Of a stretch of 64,000 bases of DNA, positions 36,656 through 45,780 are shown one piece after another (the first letter of the stretch is position 1; each line of letters starts with the position of its first letter). The stretch spans positions 620,001 through 684,000 of the forward strand of contig NZ_FOMK01000003.1 in the NCBI RefSeq assembly GCF_900112615.1. Direction: 5' to 3'. Position numbers and translations under genes: made by a program. The notes under the pieces are model-generated. The model was not told the DNA's origin. It saw only the letters and a list, made by a program, of their open reading frames with translations, and did not search any database. Origin of the DNA: Chitinophaga sp. CF118. Lineage in GTDB: Bacteria > Bacteroidota > Bacteroidia > Chitinophagales > Chitinophagaceae.

Positions 36656-36994
36656 ATGAAACGGCTAGTATTAATTATGATGCTGATTGGCGGAGCTATA
36701 CTCAGTACCCAGGCACAGGGAAGAAGAGATTACGACGGATATGGGAGAGGAAGGGGACATGGCTACGGCCACGGTGGACCCCGTTACGAAAGGGAATATC
36801 GCGGGGACGATTGCAGACGTGGTCCTAGAGGTGGATATTATTATGAAGGTCCGAGATATGGATACTACAGAGAATGCGCTCCGGTTCCGGTTGTATACGC
36901 AGCTCCCTGTCCGCCACCTCCACCAGTTAGGGTAGTTTACCCACGTGGCCCCAGAGTGGTAATTGCTACAGGCCCTATAGTAGTAGGCTTCTAA
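36656..36994 (+). CDS. Secreted Gly/Arg/Tyr-rich protein
   Basis: A 112-residue protein. A signal peptide ends STQAQG (residue about 22). The rest is rich in Gly, Arg and Tyr (GYGRGRGHGYGHGG, PRGGYYYEGPRYGYY), then a short Pro-rich hydrophobic end. It sits 60 bases after the proline-rich gene in the same direction, so the two are probably a pair. Such composition suits a matrix or envelope-associated protein; function unknown. Confidence 0.6.
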   Translation: MKRLVLIMMLIGGAILSTQAQGRRDYDGYGRGRGHGYGHGGPRYEREYRGDDCRRGPRGGYYYEGPRYGYYRECAPVPVVYAAPCPPPPPVRVVYPRGPRVVIATGPIVVGF

Positions 36995-37009
36995 TTAATT
37001 GTTTTTTTC

Positions 37010-37090
37010 GGTTACAAATTACGAATGACGAATTACGATTGTGTGTATCTTCGCACCTGATTGTAATTCGTCATTCGTTTTTTAGTAACC
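37010..37090. repeat. Interrupted inverted repeat upstream of ubiD
   Basis: Arm 37010-37036 pairs with 37063-37090: GGTTAC plus a 16-base perfect block (ACGAATGACGAATTAC), with a short A/T mismatch between. The spacer holds a promoter-like TATCTTCG (37046-37053). The repeat directly precedes the ubiD start at 37096. Confidence 0.85.
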
Positions 37091-37095
37091 GGGCT

Positions 37096-39015
37096 ATGGC
37101 ATATAAACATCTGAAACACTTTATAGACACACTCGAAAAGGCAGGAGAACTGGTAAGGATCAAAACCTATGTAGATCCAAAACTGGAAATAGCTGAAATT
37201 ACTGACCGTGTGAGCAAGTCGCCCAATGGTGGCAAAGCATTACTCTTTGAAAATACCGGCTACGATTTCCCGGTACTCATTAACTCTATGGGCAGCTACA
37301 AAAGGATGTGTCTTGCCCTGGGCGTGCAGGAACTGGACGATGTGGCCCGTGAAATTGAGAACCTCTTTAAACTGCTGTCGAAACCTAAAGAAGGAATCCT
37401 CGACAAACTTTCTATGCTACCCAAGCTGGGACAATTTGCTTCCTGGATGCCAAAGGTTGTAAGCGGAAAAGGCAGCTGTCAGGAAGTAATCATGACAGAT
37501 CCTGATCTTTCAAAACTCCCCGTATTAACATGCTGGCCTAAAGACGGTGGCCCTTTTATTACCTTACCCGTTATCCATACAAAAGATCCGCATACAGGTA
37601 CCCGCAATGTGGGTATGTATCGTATGCAGGTGTTTGGCAAAGAACTTACCGGTATGCACTGGCATAAGCACAAGGTATCTGCCAAACACTTCATGGAATA
37701 TAAAAAGCTAAATAAACGTATGCCTGTGGCGGTTATACTGGGAGGCGATCCTGTATACACCTATTCAGCTACCGCTCCCTTACCGGAGAATGTGGATGAA
37801 TATATGCTGGCTGGCTTTTTACGTAAGCAGAAAGTAGAACTGGTAAAATGTATTTCCCAGCCGGAACTGGAAGTTCCGGCAGATGCCGATTTCGTTATAG
37901 AAGGTTATGTGGAACCCGGCGAAGAACTGATATGGGAAGGTCCATTTGGTGATCATACCGGTTATTATTCCCTGGCAGACTGGTACCCTCGATTCCATGT
38001 CACAGCTATCACTCACCGTAAAGATGCCGTTTATCCGTCTACTATAGTTGGTATTCCTCCTCAGGAAGATGCATGGATTGGGAAGGCTACGGAAAGGATT
38101 TTCCTGGCACCCATTAAAATGACATTAGTCCCCGAGATCATGGATATGGAAATGCCGGTAGAAGGGGTATTCCATAACCTGGTGATTGCCCAGATAAAAA
38201 AAGACTATGCCGGCCAGGCACAGAAAGTGATGAATGCCATGTGGGGCGCCGGACAAATGATGTTCAACAAGATTCTGGCAGTAGCAGATGAAGGAACCAA
38301 TATTCATGATTATAAGCAGCTGGCGCAATATATGTTCCGTAATCTGAACCCGGCTACGGATATCTATTTCAGCCAGGGACCAATGGACGTGCTGGATCAT
38401 TCCTGCTCAAAAATGGGCTTTGGTGGTAAGATGTGTATTGATGGTACCCGCAAATATGAAGAGGAAATAGATGGAGAGTTGCTGGTAGCAGAAACGAATA
38501 TCAATACTACAGCCATTATGCAGCGCTTCGGTGAGATAAAAGGAATTAATGATACCTTATTGAAAGATAGTATTCCCTGTATCCTGATAGCGGTAGAAAA
38601 AACACGCCCTTTCCATATTAAAGAACTGAACGAGCAGTTGTATAGCCTACCGGAAATGGCTGGTATCAAAATGGTACTATATGTAGAACATACAGTAGAT
38701 GTAAGCGATCTGGCTTCAGCATTATGGCGCTTCTGTAATAATCTTGATCCCCGCCGCGATAACTTCGTAGTACGGCCTCCGTTACCTGGTAATCCGGGTA
38801 AAAAGACTGCCGGCATTGGGCTCGACGGTACACAGAAAACCCGTTTATTGGATAACTTTGAGCGCGACTGGCCAAATATCATTGTTGCAGATGATGAAAC
38901 CATCCGTAAAGTGGATGAAAAATGGCAGGAGCTCCACATCGGACCTTTTATCGCTTCTCCTTCTCATAAATATAAACATCAAATGTATGGTGAGGAAGCT
39001 ATTGTACAGCAGTAG
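37096..39015 (+). CDS. ubiD: UbiD-family decarboxylase
   Basis: A 639-residue enzyme of the UbiD/menaquinone-biosynthesis decarboxylase family, which needs prenylated FMN. Recognisable stretches are NVGMYRMQVFGKELTGMHWHKHK, PFGDHTGYYSLADWYP (residues about 270-300), and DAWIGKATERIFLAPIKMTLVPEI. In Bacteroidota such a gene is often the decarboxylase of the menaquinone/ubiquinone route. The frame extends upstream to 37039 only through a region inside the inverted repeat, so the ATG at 37096 is preferred. No ubiX lies next to it. Confidence 0.88.
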   Translation: MAYKHLKHFIDTLEKAGELVRIKTYVDPKLEIAEITDRVSKSPNGGKALLFENTGYDFPVLINSMGSYKRMCLALGVQELDDVAREIENLFKLLSKPKEGILDKLSMLPKLGQFASWMPKVVSGKGSCQEVIMTDPDLSKLPVLTCWPKDGGPFITLPVIHTKDPHTGTRNVGMYRMQVFGKELTGMHWHKHKVSAKHFMEYKKLNKRMPVAVILGGDPVYTYSATAPLPENVDEYMLAGFLRKQKVELVKCISQPELEVPADADFVIEGYVEPGEELIWEGPFGDHTGYYSLADWYPRFHVTAITHRKDAVYPSTIVGIPPQEDAWIGKATERIFLAPIKMTLVPEIMDMEMPVEGVFHNLVIAQIKKDYAGQAQKVMNAMWGAGQMMFNKILAVADEGTNIHDYKQLAQYMFRNLNPATDIYFSQGPMDVLDHSCSKMGFGGKMCIDGTRKYEEEIDGELLVAETNINTTAIMQRFGEIKGINDTLLKDSIPCILIAVEKTRPFHIKELNEQLYSLPEMAGIKMVLYVEHTVDVSDLASALWRFCNNLDPRRDNFVVRPPLPGNPGKKTAGIGLDGTQKTRLLDNFERDWPNIIVADDETIRKVDEKWQELHIGPFIASPSHKYKHQMYGEEAIVQQ

Positions 39016-39469
39016 CCTGCTGATTATATTCTGTCTGAACGCTGCAACCGCACAGGTAACCAATGCCGATTTCCATTATCTGGACCGTATGGAAGGAAAC
39101 TGGGCCATGCATACAAAACGCAGTACTTTCAGAGAAATCTGGACACGGATCAATGCCGATAGCTGGCAGGGTATCAGCTGGCGTATTGTAGGAAATGATA
39201 GCGTTAAACAGGATGAAATGAAAGTGTTACGCACATCCGAAGGCATCTTTTATACAATAGCAGCTGTTACGGACCCGCAGAACGGGCAGCCTATCCGGTT
39301 CAAACTACGTGTATTGAAAACTATTGGATTTGTTGCTGAGAATACGGGAAGTAATTATCCGCAAAAGATTACCTATAGATGGAAAGATGATAAACATATG
39401 GATGCTCACTTTGAAGGGAAACAGGAGAAAACATTCAGTGAAATTATCTTACAGTATGTAAAAGAGTAG
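38987..39469 (+). CDS. Secreted protein of unknown function
   Basis: A 160-residue protein with a signal peptide (ending ATAQ, residue about 23). The rest (LDRMEGNWAMHTKRSTFREIWTRI, SWRIVGNDSVKQDEMKVLR, DDKHMDAHFEG) resembles DUF6265-type lipocalin-like proteins. The start overlaps the ubiD stop by 29 bases in another frame, so the two are likely cotranslated. Confidence 0.75.
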   Translation: MVRKLLYSSSLLIIFCLNAATAQVTNADFHYLDRMEGNWAMHTKRSTFREIWTRINADSWQGISWRIVGNDSVKQDEMKVLRTSEGIFYTIAAVTDPQNGQPIRFKLRVLKTIGFVAENTGSNYPQKITYRWKDDKHMDAHFEGKQEKTFSEIILQYVKE

Positions 39470-39494
39470 ATTTTTATTTGATATTTTTATAGCG

Positions 39495-39519
39495 AAAGGC
39501 TCCTGATGGAGCCTTTTGT
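39495..39519 (+). terminator. Terminator after the secreted-protein gene
   Basis: 9-bp arms AAAGGCTCC / GGAGCCTTT with a TGAT loop, followed by T residues; 25 bases past the stop codon. Confidence 0.8.
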
Positions 39520-39595
39520 CGTTATAATCAACTATCCTTTCCGGTTGATAATAAATTTCTCTTTGCGTAAATCAAGTTCCCGAATCCATAAATAA

Positions 39596-39626
39596 GTATC
39601 GCAAAGCGATACTAGCTTTGCGATAC
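39596..39626. repeat. Hairpin with two alternative pairings
   Basis: 12-bp perfect arms (GTATCGCAAAGC 39596-39607 / 39615-39626). The left arm can instead pair locally (GTATCGC / GCGATAC, 39596-39612), so two exclusive stems are possible. Between ubiD-side genes and prfC; function unknown. Confidence 0.8.
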
Positions 39627-39694
39627 ATTTTGCATTTAAGAAAATAGTCTGCAATTGTACTTCAATTTGAGTTGGTCGTACAATTCACGATAAC

Positions 39695-39725
39695 GCCGCT
39701 CCTGATCCCAGGAAGCGGCCTTTTT
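39695..39725. terminator. Hairpin terminator at the 3' side of prfC
   Basis: GCCGCTCCTG / CAGG-A-AGCGGC with one bulged A, followed on the plus strand by a T run. It lies next to the prfC stop. Confidence 0.6.
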
Positions 39726-39726
39726 A

Positions 39727-41310
39727 TTATTTATGTATTTCAGAAGTGAAATGGAATTCTATTTCCGGATTGTTGGTACGTTCTGTATTCAGGTACCATT
39801 CGGACTGTGCCAGGTAAACCAGGTGTCCATCCTTATCATAAACTATATTCGCCTGTTTAAAGCGGATAAAGTCTTCAATCTTCTGTTTGTTACCCGTTAT
39901 CCAGCAGGCCTTATAAAAAGGAAGGGTATTGAACTGACAGGAAGCGCCGTACTCCTGTAACAGGCGGTACTGAATTACTTCAAACTGCAAATCTCCCACA
40001 CAACCAATAATCTTACGGTTACCACCATGCTGGGTAAACAACTGGGCAACTCCTTCATCTGTTAATTGTAAAAGACCTTTCTCCAACTGCTTGGTTTTCA
40101 TAGGGTCTTTGTTGATTACCTCTTTAAACAGTTCAGGAGAGAAGCTTGGTACACCGGTGAAGTAAAAGTCTTCTCCTTCGGTAAGTGTATCGCCTATTTT
40201 AAAGTTACCCGTATCGAACAAACCTACCACATCTCCGGGATAAGCATCATCCACTATATTCTTTTCACGGGCCAGGAAGCTATAAGGATTGCTGAAGCGA
40301 ACCTCTTTATCAAGACGAACATGATGGAAGAACTTATTCCTTTCAAAACGGCCGGAGCATACACGAAGGAAAGCAATACGGTCACGGTGACGGGGATCCA
40401 GGTTCGCATGGATCTTAAAAATAAATCCGCTGAACTTTTCTTCCTGCACATCTACCGGACGGGTGCTGGCCTCACGACTGCGGGGAATAGGGGCAATTTC
40501 CACGAAGGTATCCAGGAGATCCTTAACCCCGAAGTTATTTACCGCACTACCGAAAAATACGGGAGCCATTTTACCGTGCAGGTAATCTGTATTATCAAAG
40601 GTATCGTATACGCCTTCAATCAGTTCCACATCGCTGCGCAGCTGGGCAGCATCCTGAGGATTGAAATGTTCATCTATATAAGAGCTGCTCAGATCTGTGA
40701 GCGGCACTATATCATCATCTGTAGCCTTTTTATTAGGGGCAAAGGATACAAAGCTTTTATTATAAAGGTTGTAAACGCCTTTAAAGTCTTTCCCCATGTT
40801 AATGGGCCAGCTAAGCGGGCGAACCTTGATATTCAGTTTTTCTTCCAGCTCGTCCAGGAGGTCGAAGGGATTTTTACCATCCCGGTCCAGCTTATTTACA
40901 AATATAATTACCGGAGTATCGCGCATACGGCATACATCCATCAGTTTACCGGTTTGTTCTTCCACCCCTTTCACACAGTCTATTACCAGTACCACACTGT
41001 CTACCGCAGTGAGGGTACGGTAGGTATCTTCCGCAAAGTCCTTGTGACCAGGGGTATCCAGCAGGTTTACCAGCATATCCCTGTATTCGAAGGTCATTAC
41101 GGAAGTAGCCACGGATATACCACGCTGCCGCTCTATTTCCATAAAGTCGGAGGTAGTATGTTTCTTGATCTTATTGGATTTTACCGCACCGGCTGTCTGG
41201 ATAGCACCGCCAAACAGGAGGAATTTCTCTGTTAGGGTGGTTTTACCGGCATCCGGGTGGGCTATAATAGCAAATGTCTTCCGTTTGTTGATTTCGCTTG
41301 CGTACTTCAT
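39727..41310 (-). CDS. prfC: Peptide chain release factor 3
   Basis: A GTPase of about 527 residues that recycles RF1/RF2 from the ribosome. P-loop AHPDAGKTT near residue 15, switch [14 protein letters not shown] and NKLDRDG are visible; the length matches RF3. The ATG at 41310 is chosen because the frame extends upstream only through a TTG that lies in the predicted -7 box TACCTTTG (41342-41335). Confidence 0.95.
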   Translation of the reverse strand: MKYASEINKRKTFAIIAHPDAGKTTLTEKFLLFGGAIQTAGAVKSNKIKKHTTSDFMEIERQRGISVATSVMTFEYRDMLVNLLDTPGHKDFAEDTYRTLTAVDSVVLVIDCVKGVEEQTGKLMDVCRMRDTPVIIFVNKLDRDGKNPFDLLDELEEKLNIKVRPLSWPINMGKDFKGVYNLYNKSFVSFAPNKKATDDDIVPLTDLSSSYIDEHFNPQDAAQLRSDVELIEGVYDTFDNTDYLHGKMAPVFFGSAVNNFGVKDLLDTFVEIAPIPRSREASTRPVDVQEEKFSGFIFKIHANLDPRHRDRIAFLRVCSGRFERNKFFHHVRLDKEVRFSNPYSFLAREKNIVDDAYPGDVVGLFDTGNFKIGDTLTEGEDFYFTGVPSFSPELFKEVINKDPMKTKQLEKGLLQLTDEGVAQLFTQHGGNRKIIGCVGDLQFEVIQYRLLQEYGASCQFNTLPFYKACWITGNKQKIEDFIRFKQANIVYDKDGHLVYLAQSEWYLNTERTNNPEIEFHFTSEIHK

Positions 41311-41419
41311 ATGAGTTTGTACCAAAAATGTTTGCAAAGGTACTTAGAAAGAATGAATAAGGATAGGTGAATGAGAAGAATGATGAATTTCCCAATTAAT
41401 TATTAAATTACATGTATCT

Positions 41420-42673
41420 ATGATAGCTACTATTAAAATATTATGGAGCAGCCTCAAAATGGCCTTGCAGGAGTTGCGGGTGAACAAACTTCGCACTTTC
41501 TTATCCCTCCTCGGTATTACCATCGGTATTTTCTGCATTATTATTGTGCTGACAGTTACGAACAGCCTGGAAAGCAATGTCCGTAACGATCTTGCAGCCC
41601 TGGGAGATGACGTGATCTTTATCCAGAAATGGCCCTGGGAAGGTGGCCCGGATGCCCCGTGGTGGAAATATATGAACAGGCCATTGCCTGAATTCAGGGA
41701 ATTGAAATACATACAGGAGAAGGTACATACTTCCAGTGCGGCTGCATTTGCATTCTCTGCCAATGATAAGCGGGTGGAATACAAGAGCGATTATTTGGAT
41801 GGGGTTGATTTTATGGCAGTTTCACAGGATTACGATAAGGTACAGCAGGTTTCTATAATCGGCGGTCACTTTTTTGTAGGAAAGGAAAACGATGGTTCTT
41901 CGAATGTTGCCATTCTTGGAGCTAACCTGTGGGAGGGACTATTTGGTTCCGCAGAAGCTGCATTGGGAAAAACGATCCGCATTTCCGGACGGCCAACCAA
42001 AGTAGTAGGTGTGCTAAAAAAGAAGGGTTCCAGTATGCTTGACATTGTCAACTACGATAATGTAATTATAGTACCATATAAATATGGACGGACCATTGTG
42101 GATGAGCGCCGGTTTGCAGATCCATTTCTCCTGGTGAAGGCCGCCCCCACAGTGCCGGTGGAAGAAATGAAAGATGAACTGAGGGGTACAATGCGGGCTA
42201 TACGCCGGCTGAGACCTACAGTGCAGGACGATTTTTCGCTTAATGAGATCACAAGCGCCAGTGGTAATCTCAATACCATCTTTGGTAATATTAACATTGG
42301 AGGCTTCTTCATTGCTATTTTCGCACTCATAGTAGGAGGTTTTGGGATCGCCAATATTATGTTTGTAACCGTAAAAGAGCGGACTAATATCATCGGCCTT
42401 AAAAAAGCTATTGGCGCCAGGCGCAATGTTATTCTGCTGGAATTCCTGCTGGAATCGGTATTACTCTGTGTAATAGGAGGAGGCATTGGAATTTTCACGG
42501 TATACCTGATCACGCTGGCAGTGAATAGTGTATCCACCTTTACATTAACTCTTACACTTGCTAATATTATCCTTGGGATGTCGATTTCTGCTATTGTAGG
42601 AATACTTGCAGGTTTCATCCCGGCATTTTCGGCTTCCAAATTAGACCCGGTGGTAGCTATCAGGAGTAACTAA
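41420..42673 (+). CDS. MacB/FtsX-type ABC transporter permease
   Basis: A 417-residue inner-membrane permease: N-terminal helix (residues about 25-48), a periplasmic MacB_PCD-type domain (about 50-285), then three helices in the FtsX domain (GFGIANIMFVTVKERTNIIGLKKAIGARR). The partner ATPase is not next to it. It probably handles a lipoprotein, peptide or lipid. It precedes tsaD by 18 bases but is unlikely to be functionally linked. Confidence 0.87.
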   Translation: MIATIKILWSSLKMALQELRVNKLRTFLSLLGITIGIFCIIIVLTVTNSLESNVRNDLAALGDDVIFIQKWPWEGGPDAPWWKYMNRPLPEFRELKYIQEKVHTSSAAAFAFSANDKRVEYKSDYLDGVDFMAVSQDYDKVQQVSIIGGHFFVGKENDGSSNVAILGANLWEGLFGSAEAALGKTIRISGRPTKVVGVLKKKGSSMLDIVNYDNVIIVPYKYGRTIVDERRFADPFLLVKAAPTVPVEEMKDELRGTMRAIRRLRPTVQDDFSLNEITSASGNLNTIFGNINIGGFFIAIFALIVGGFGIANIMFVTVKERTNIIGLKKAIGARRNVILLEFLLESVLLCVIGGGIGIFTVYLITLAVNSVSTFTLTLTLANIILGMSISAIVGILAGFIPAFSASKLDPVVAIRSN

Positions 42674-42678
42674 TTTCC

Positions 42679-42686
42679 TACCTTTG
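42679..42686 (+). promoter_or_regulatory. -7 box of tsaD
   Basis: TACCTTTG matches TAnnTTTG, 5 bases before the tsaD ATG. The -33 region is weak. Implies a separate tsaD transcript that begins at the start codon. Confidence 0.5.
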
Positions 42687-42691
42687 CGGTC

Positions 42692-43696
42692 ATGTCTGTA
42701 AAAATACTGGCCATAGAGTCTTCTTGTGATGATACTGGTGCATCTGTACTGGTAGATGGGAAAATATTATCCAATTGTATTGCCAATCAAACTGTACATG
42801 AGCAGTATGGAGGGGTAGTACCGGAGCTGGCATCGCGTGCGCACCAGGAAAATATAGTACCGGTGGTAGATCAGGCCCTGAAAATAGCCGGAGTCAGTAA
42901 GGACGAACTGAGTGCAATTGCATTCACCCAGGCGCCCGGGTTAATGGGTTCTTTGCTGGTAGGCAGTTCTTTTGCCAAATCGCTGGCAATGGCATTGAAT
43001 ATTCCGCTGATAGCCGTGCATCATATGCAGGCACATGTATTGGCCAACTTCATAGCCGAATCTCATCCTTCATTTCCTTTTCTTTGTCTCACCGTATCCG
43101 GCGGGCACACCCAGATTGTGCGTTGTGATAGTCCCCTACAAATGAAAGTGATCGGTGAAACGCTGGACGACGCAGCAGGTGAGGCTTTTGATAAAAGTGC
43201 CAAATTACTCGGCCTCCCTTATCCCGGCGGACCGCTCATCGATAAATACGCCGCACAGGGAGATCCCAAAAGATTCAAATTCCCTGAGCCTCAGATCCAG
43301 GGATTGAACTTCAGTTTTAGCGGACTTAAAACATCTATCCTTTATTTTATCCAGGAGCATCAGCAGAAAGATCCTCAGTTTATACAGGATAATCTGGCAG
43401 ATATCTGCGCCTCTATCCAGCAACGGATCATCAGTATTCTGATGAACAAACTGGTAAAAGCATCGCAGGAAACCGGTATAAAGGAAATTGGAATTGCAGG
43501 AGGAGTGAGTGCAAATTCCGGTTTGCGTAAAGCACTGGAGCAGCAGGGAGCGAAATACGGATGGCATACTTATATTCCCCGCTTTGAATATTGTACTGAT
43601 AATGCAGCCATGATTGCCATTACTGCCTGGTATAAATATCAGGCAGGAGATTTTGTAGGGCTGGATGTTATTCCCGGAGCAAGAGCCGCATTCTGA
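42692..43696 (+). CDS. tsaD: tRNA threonylcarbamoyladenosine synthase subunit TsaD
   Basis: A 334-residue protein, normal length. It transfers threonylcarbamoyl to A37 of tRNAs that read ANN codons. Iron-site histidines are in HHMQAHVLA (residue about 111), ATP-fold motifs are TVSGGHTQIV and GIAGGVSANSGLRKA. A -7 box lies 5 bases before the start. The next gene begins 4 bases after the stop. Confidence 0.96.
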   Translation: MSVKILAIESSCDDTGASVLVDGKILSNCIANQTVHEQYGGVVPELASRAHQENIVPVVDQALKIAGVSKDELSAIAFTQAPGLMGSLLVGSSFAKSLAMALNIPLIAVHHMQAHVLANFIAESHPSFPFLCLTVSGGHTQIVRCDSPLQMKVIGETLDDAAGEAFDKSAKLLGLPYPGGPLIDKYAAQGDPKRFKFPEPQIQGLNFSFSGLKTSILYFIQEHQQKDPQFIQDNLADICASIQQRIISILMNKLVKASQETGIKEIGIAGGVSANSGLRKALEQQGAKYGWHTYIPRFEYCTDNAAMIAITAWYKYQAGDFVGLDVIPGARAAF

Positions 43697-43700
43697 TTTT

Positions 43701-44426
43701 ATGGCAAATCATTACTTCCGTTTCAAACAATTTACCGTTTACCAGGATGCCTGTGCCATGAAAGTGTGTACAGATGCCTGCATACAAGGAGCGTACACTG
43801 CCCGTTACCTGCTGGAAAATACATTACCTTCTGAAAAGATTATGGACATAGGTGCCGGTACCGGATTACTGGGACTGATGCTGGCGCAGCAGCTAACTTC
43901 TTCAAATTTTACCGCTGTGGAGTTAGACAGTGCAGCCGCCATACAAGCGTCCGGCAATATCGCCGCTGCTCCCTGGGCAAACCGGATGCAGTTGGTAGCA
44001 ACGGATGTCCGGGAATTACCGGCAACAGCATTGTATGATTTCATTATTACGAATCCTCCATTTTATGAAGCAGATCTGAAAAGCAATGATCATTTACGTA
44101 ACCAGGCAATGCATGCCACTACATTAAATTATGCAGCCCTGTTAAAAGTAATAGCTGATCATCTTCAACCTGAAGGTGCTTTTTCCATTCTGCTACCCTG
44201 GCGTCCTTTTGCAGATTTTACCGCTTTAGCTGCTGATTCCGGCTTTTATGCCCGGCAGGTATTGCAGGTACGGCAAAGTGTGCAGCACGAATATTTCCGT
44301 TCTGTAGGCATTTTTAGCAGGAGAGAGGGCGTAACGGATATGCAGGAAATGGCAATCCGTGAAGCAGGGAACGTTTATTCGTCTGCGTTTACTGACTTAT
44401 TGAAACCTTATTACCTGTATTTATAG
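43701..44426 (+). CDS. tRNA1(Val) (adenine-N6)-methyltransferase family
   Basis: A 241-residue SAM-dependent methyltransferase of the TrmN6/YfiC type: FRFKQFTVYQD with MKVCTDACIQGAYTA at the start, the SAM loop DIGAGTGLLGLMLAQ and the NPPF motif (ITNPPFYEA). It modifies A37 in tRNA1-Val in relatives. The frame reaches 43665, but the ATG at 43701 gives the expected N-terminus. Close behind tsaD, another tRNA-A37 modifier. Confidence 0.88.
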   Translation: MANHYFRFKQFTVYQDACAMKVCTDACIQGAYTARYLLENTLPSEKIMDIGAGTGLLGLMLAQQLTSSNFTAVELDSAAAIQASGNIAAAPWANRMQLVATDVRELPATALYDFIITNPPFYEADLKSNDHLRNQAMHATTLNYAALLKVIADHLQPEGAFSILLPWRPFADFTALAADSGFYARQVLQVRQSVQHEYFRSVGIFSRREGVTDMQEMAIREAGNVYSSAFTDLLKPYYLYL

Positions 44427-44431
44427 ATTAT

Positions 44432-45628
44432 CTAATCAACATAATCCTGCAGATAAGAGAACCGTTCTGTTAATTGCCCCTGTTGCGCGATAGTCGCATT
44501 ATGCAGCGTATTACTTTCTTCTTTCAGCAATTCATCAAATACATATTTCATCAGTTGATCACCGAAGTATTGAGAAGCATCGCGGGGTAATTCATTAGGG
44601 AGATTACTCACGCACATCATATCGACGGTATCCTGAAGGTAAGGAGCGGTTTTTTCTCGTGAATGACGATCTACTCCATACACAGGATCTTCGATAGTGG
44701 AATCGCCCAGGTTACTGGGAACGGAGCCGTTGGTATCGTCTGTAATATCTGCTATAACGCGGATGCGGAAGTTATCTTTAGCCAGGTCGTTCCAGGTGAA
44801 CAGAGGAGAGATGCGTTCATCCCAGTAAATGCCGTTCATAAGTATATCTGTAGCAGTTACAAATGGGAGAAAGCGGCAGTCGTACTTATCGGGGTGGAGG
44901 TGGAAGTCTTCCCGGCTGTATGTTTTATCTGTTTTCCGGAGGTATAATTCACCTGCTTTTAGTTGTGTGTATACCGGGTAAGCGTAGCTGTTAATGAGAA
45001 ATTCTTCAGGGGGAATATATTTGATGCCCAGTAGTCCCATAACTTCCAGCGTACCCGCAGCCACTCGTCCGGAGCCGGTGATTGCAATTTTCAGCGGAGG
45101 TAATTTGGTTCCGAAATAATGATTAATCAGTTCTTTAAAATCGTGACATTCATGTACAGGTATAAGAGAGAAGGTTCCTGTCTTTTTTCCGTAGGTGAGA
45201 ATGCCGTTATGAGCGCCCACTACACCAGCAAAGAAACCGAAGCCGAGAATCCGTTGACCATCTTCATGCACCAGGCATTCGTAGTCTATCAGTTTAATTT
45301 TTTGTTGTAAAACTGTTTGAAGGAGCAGGCGGTTCTGCGGTTGTTTTTTCCTGGTGTGGGAAAAGAAAAGATATGTTTTCCCCGGTAATAGTTTTTCTGG
45401 CGGCACTTCTTTGATGCCTAGTAATATATCGCAGTGGGAGAGGTCTTCGGATAAATGAACGCCCGCTTTCGCGTATTCATCATTTTTATAGCAGCGCCAT
45501 TCAGAAGGTTGTACTGTAATACTTACCTGTAGATAGTTGCGTGTAATCCATTGGCATTGCATTGGTGTGAATGCAACTCTGTTATCGTGGGGCTGTTTTT
45601 CTTCCCGTATAAGGCCGATTTGTAACAT
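44432..45628 (-). CDS. Saccharopine dehydrogenase/alanine dehydrogenase-like protein
   Basis: A 398-residue protein. The start LIREEKQPHDNRVAFTP resembles the N-terminal domain of saccharopine and alanine dehydrogenases and of transhydrogenase alpha subunits. A Rossmann-type turn (IAITGSGRVAAGTLEVMGLLG) lies near residue 190. The C-terminal part keeps DDTNGSVPSNLGDSTIEDPVYG. It probably acts on an amino acid; the substrate is not certain. Convergent with the methyltransferase gene. Confidence 0.8.
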   Translation of the reverse strand: MLQIGLIREEKQPHDNRVAFTPMQCQWITRNYLQVSITVQPSEWRCYKNDEYAKAGVHLSEDLSHCDILLGIKEVPPEKLLPGKTYLFFSHTRKKQPQNRLLLQTVLQQKIKLIDYECLVHEDGQRILGFGFFAGVVGAHNGILTYGKKTGTFSLIPVHECHDFKELINHYFGTKLPPLKIAITGSGRVAAGTLEVMGLLGIKYIPPEEFLINSYAYPVYTQLKAGELYLRKTDKTYSREDFHLHPDKYDCRFLPFVTATDILMNGIYWDERISPLFTWNDLAKDNFRIRVIADITDDTNGSVPSNLGDSTIEDPVYGVDRHSREKTAPYLQDTVDMMCVSNLPNELPRDASQYFGDQLMKYVFDELLKEESNTLHNATIAQQGQLTERFSYLQDYVD

Positions 45629-45741
45629 TATAATCTGAGGTTTGTGATGTTTTGGCGTTCTAAGCTAAGCAATTATTATCAGTTTTCAGTTAGGAGGGGG
45701 AAGAGTGGGGTAGGGTTATTGTTAATTATCCGAATAAAGAA

Positions 45742-45768
45742 GGAGCGTATCAAAAGTATGATACGCCC
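45742..45768 (-). terminator. Hairpin after the OYE gene
   Basis: GCGTATCA / TGATACGC (45745-45752 / 45759-45766), extended by GG/CC across one mismatch, 12 bases after the stop of the minus-strand gene. A T-rich tail follows on the minus strand. Confidence 0.7.
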
Positions 45769-45780
45769 CTTATATAAATT

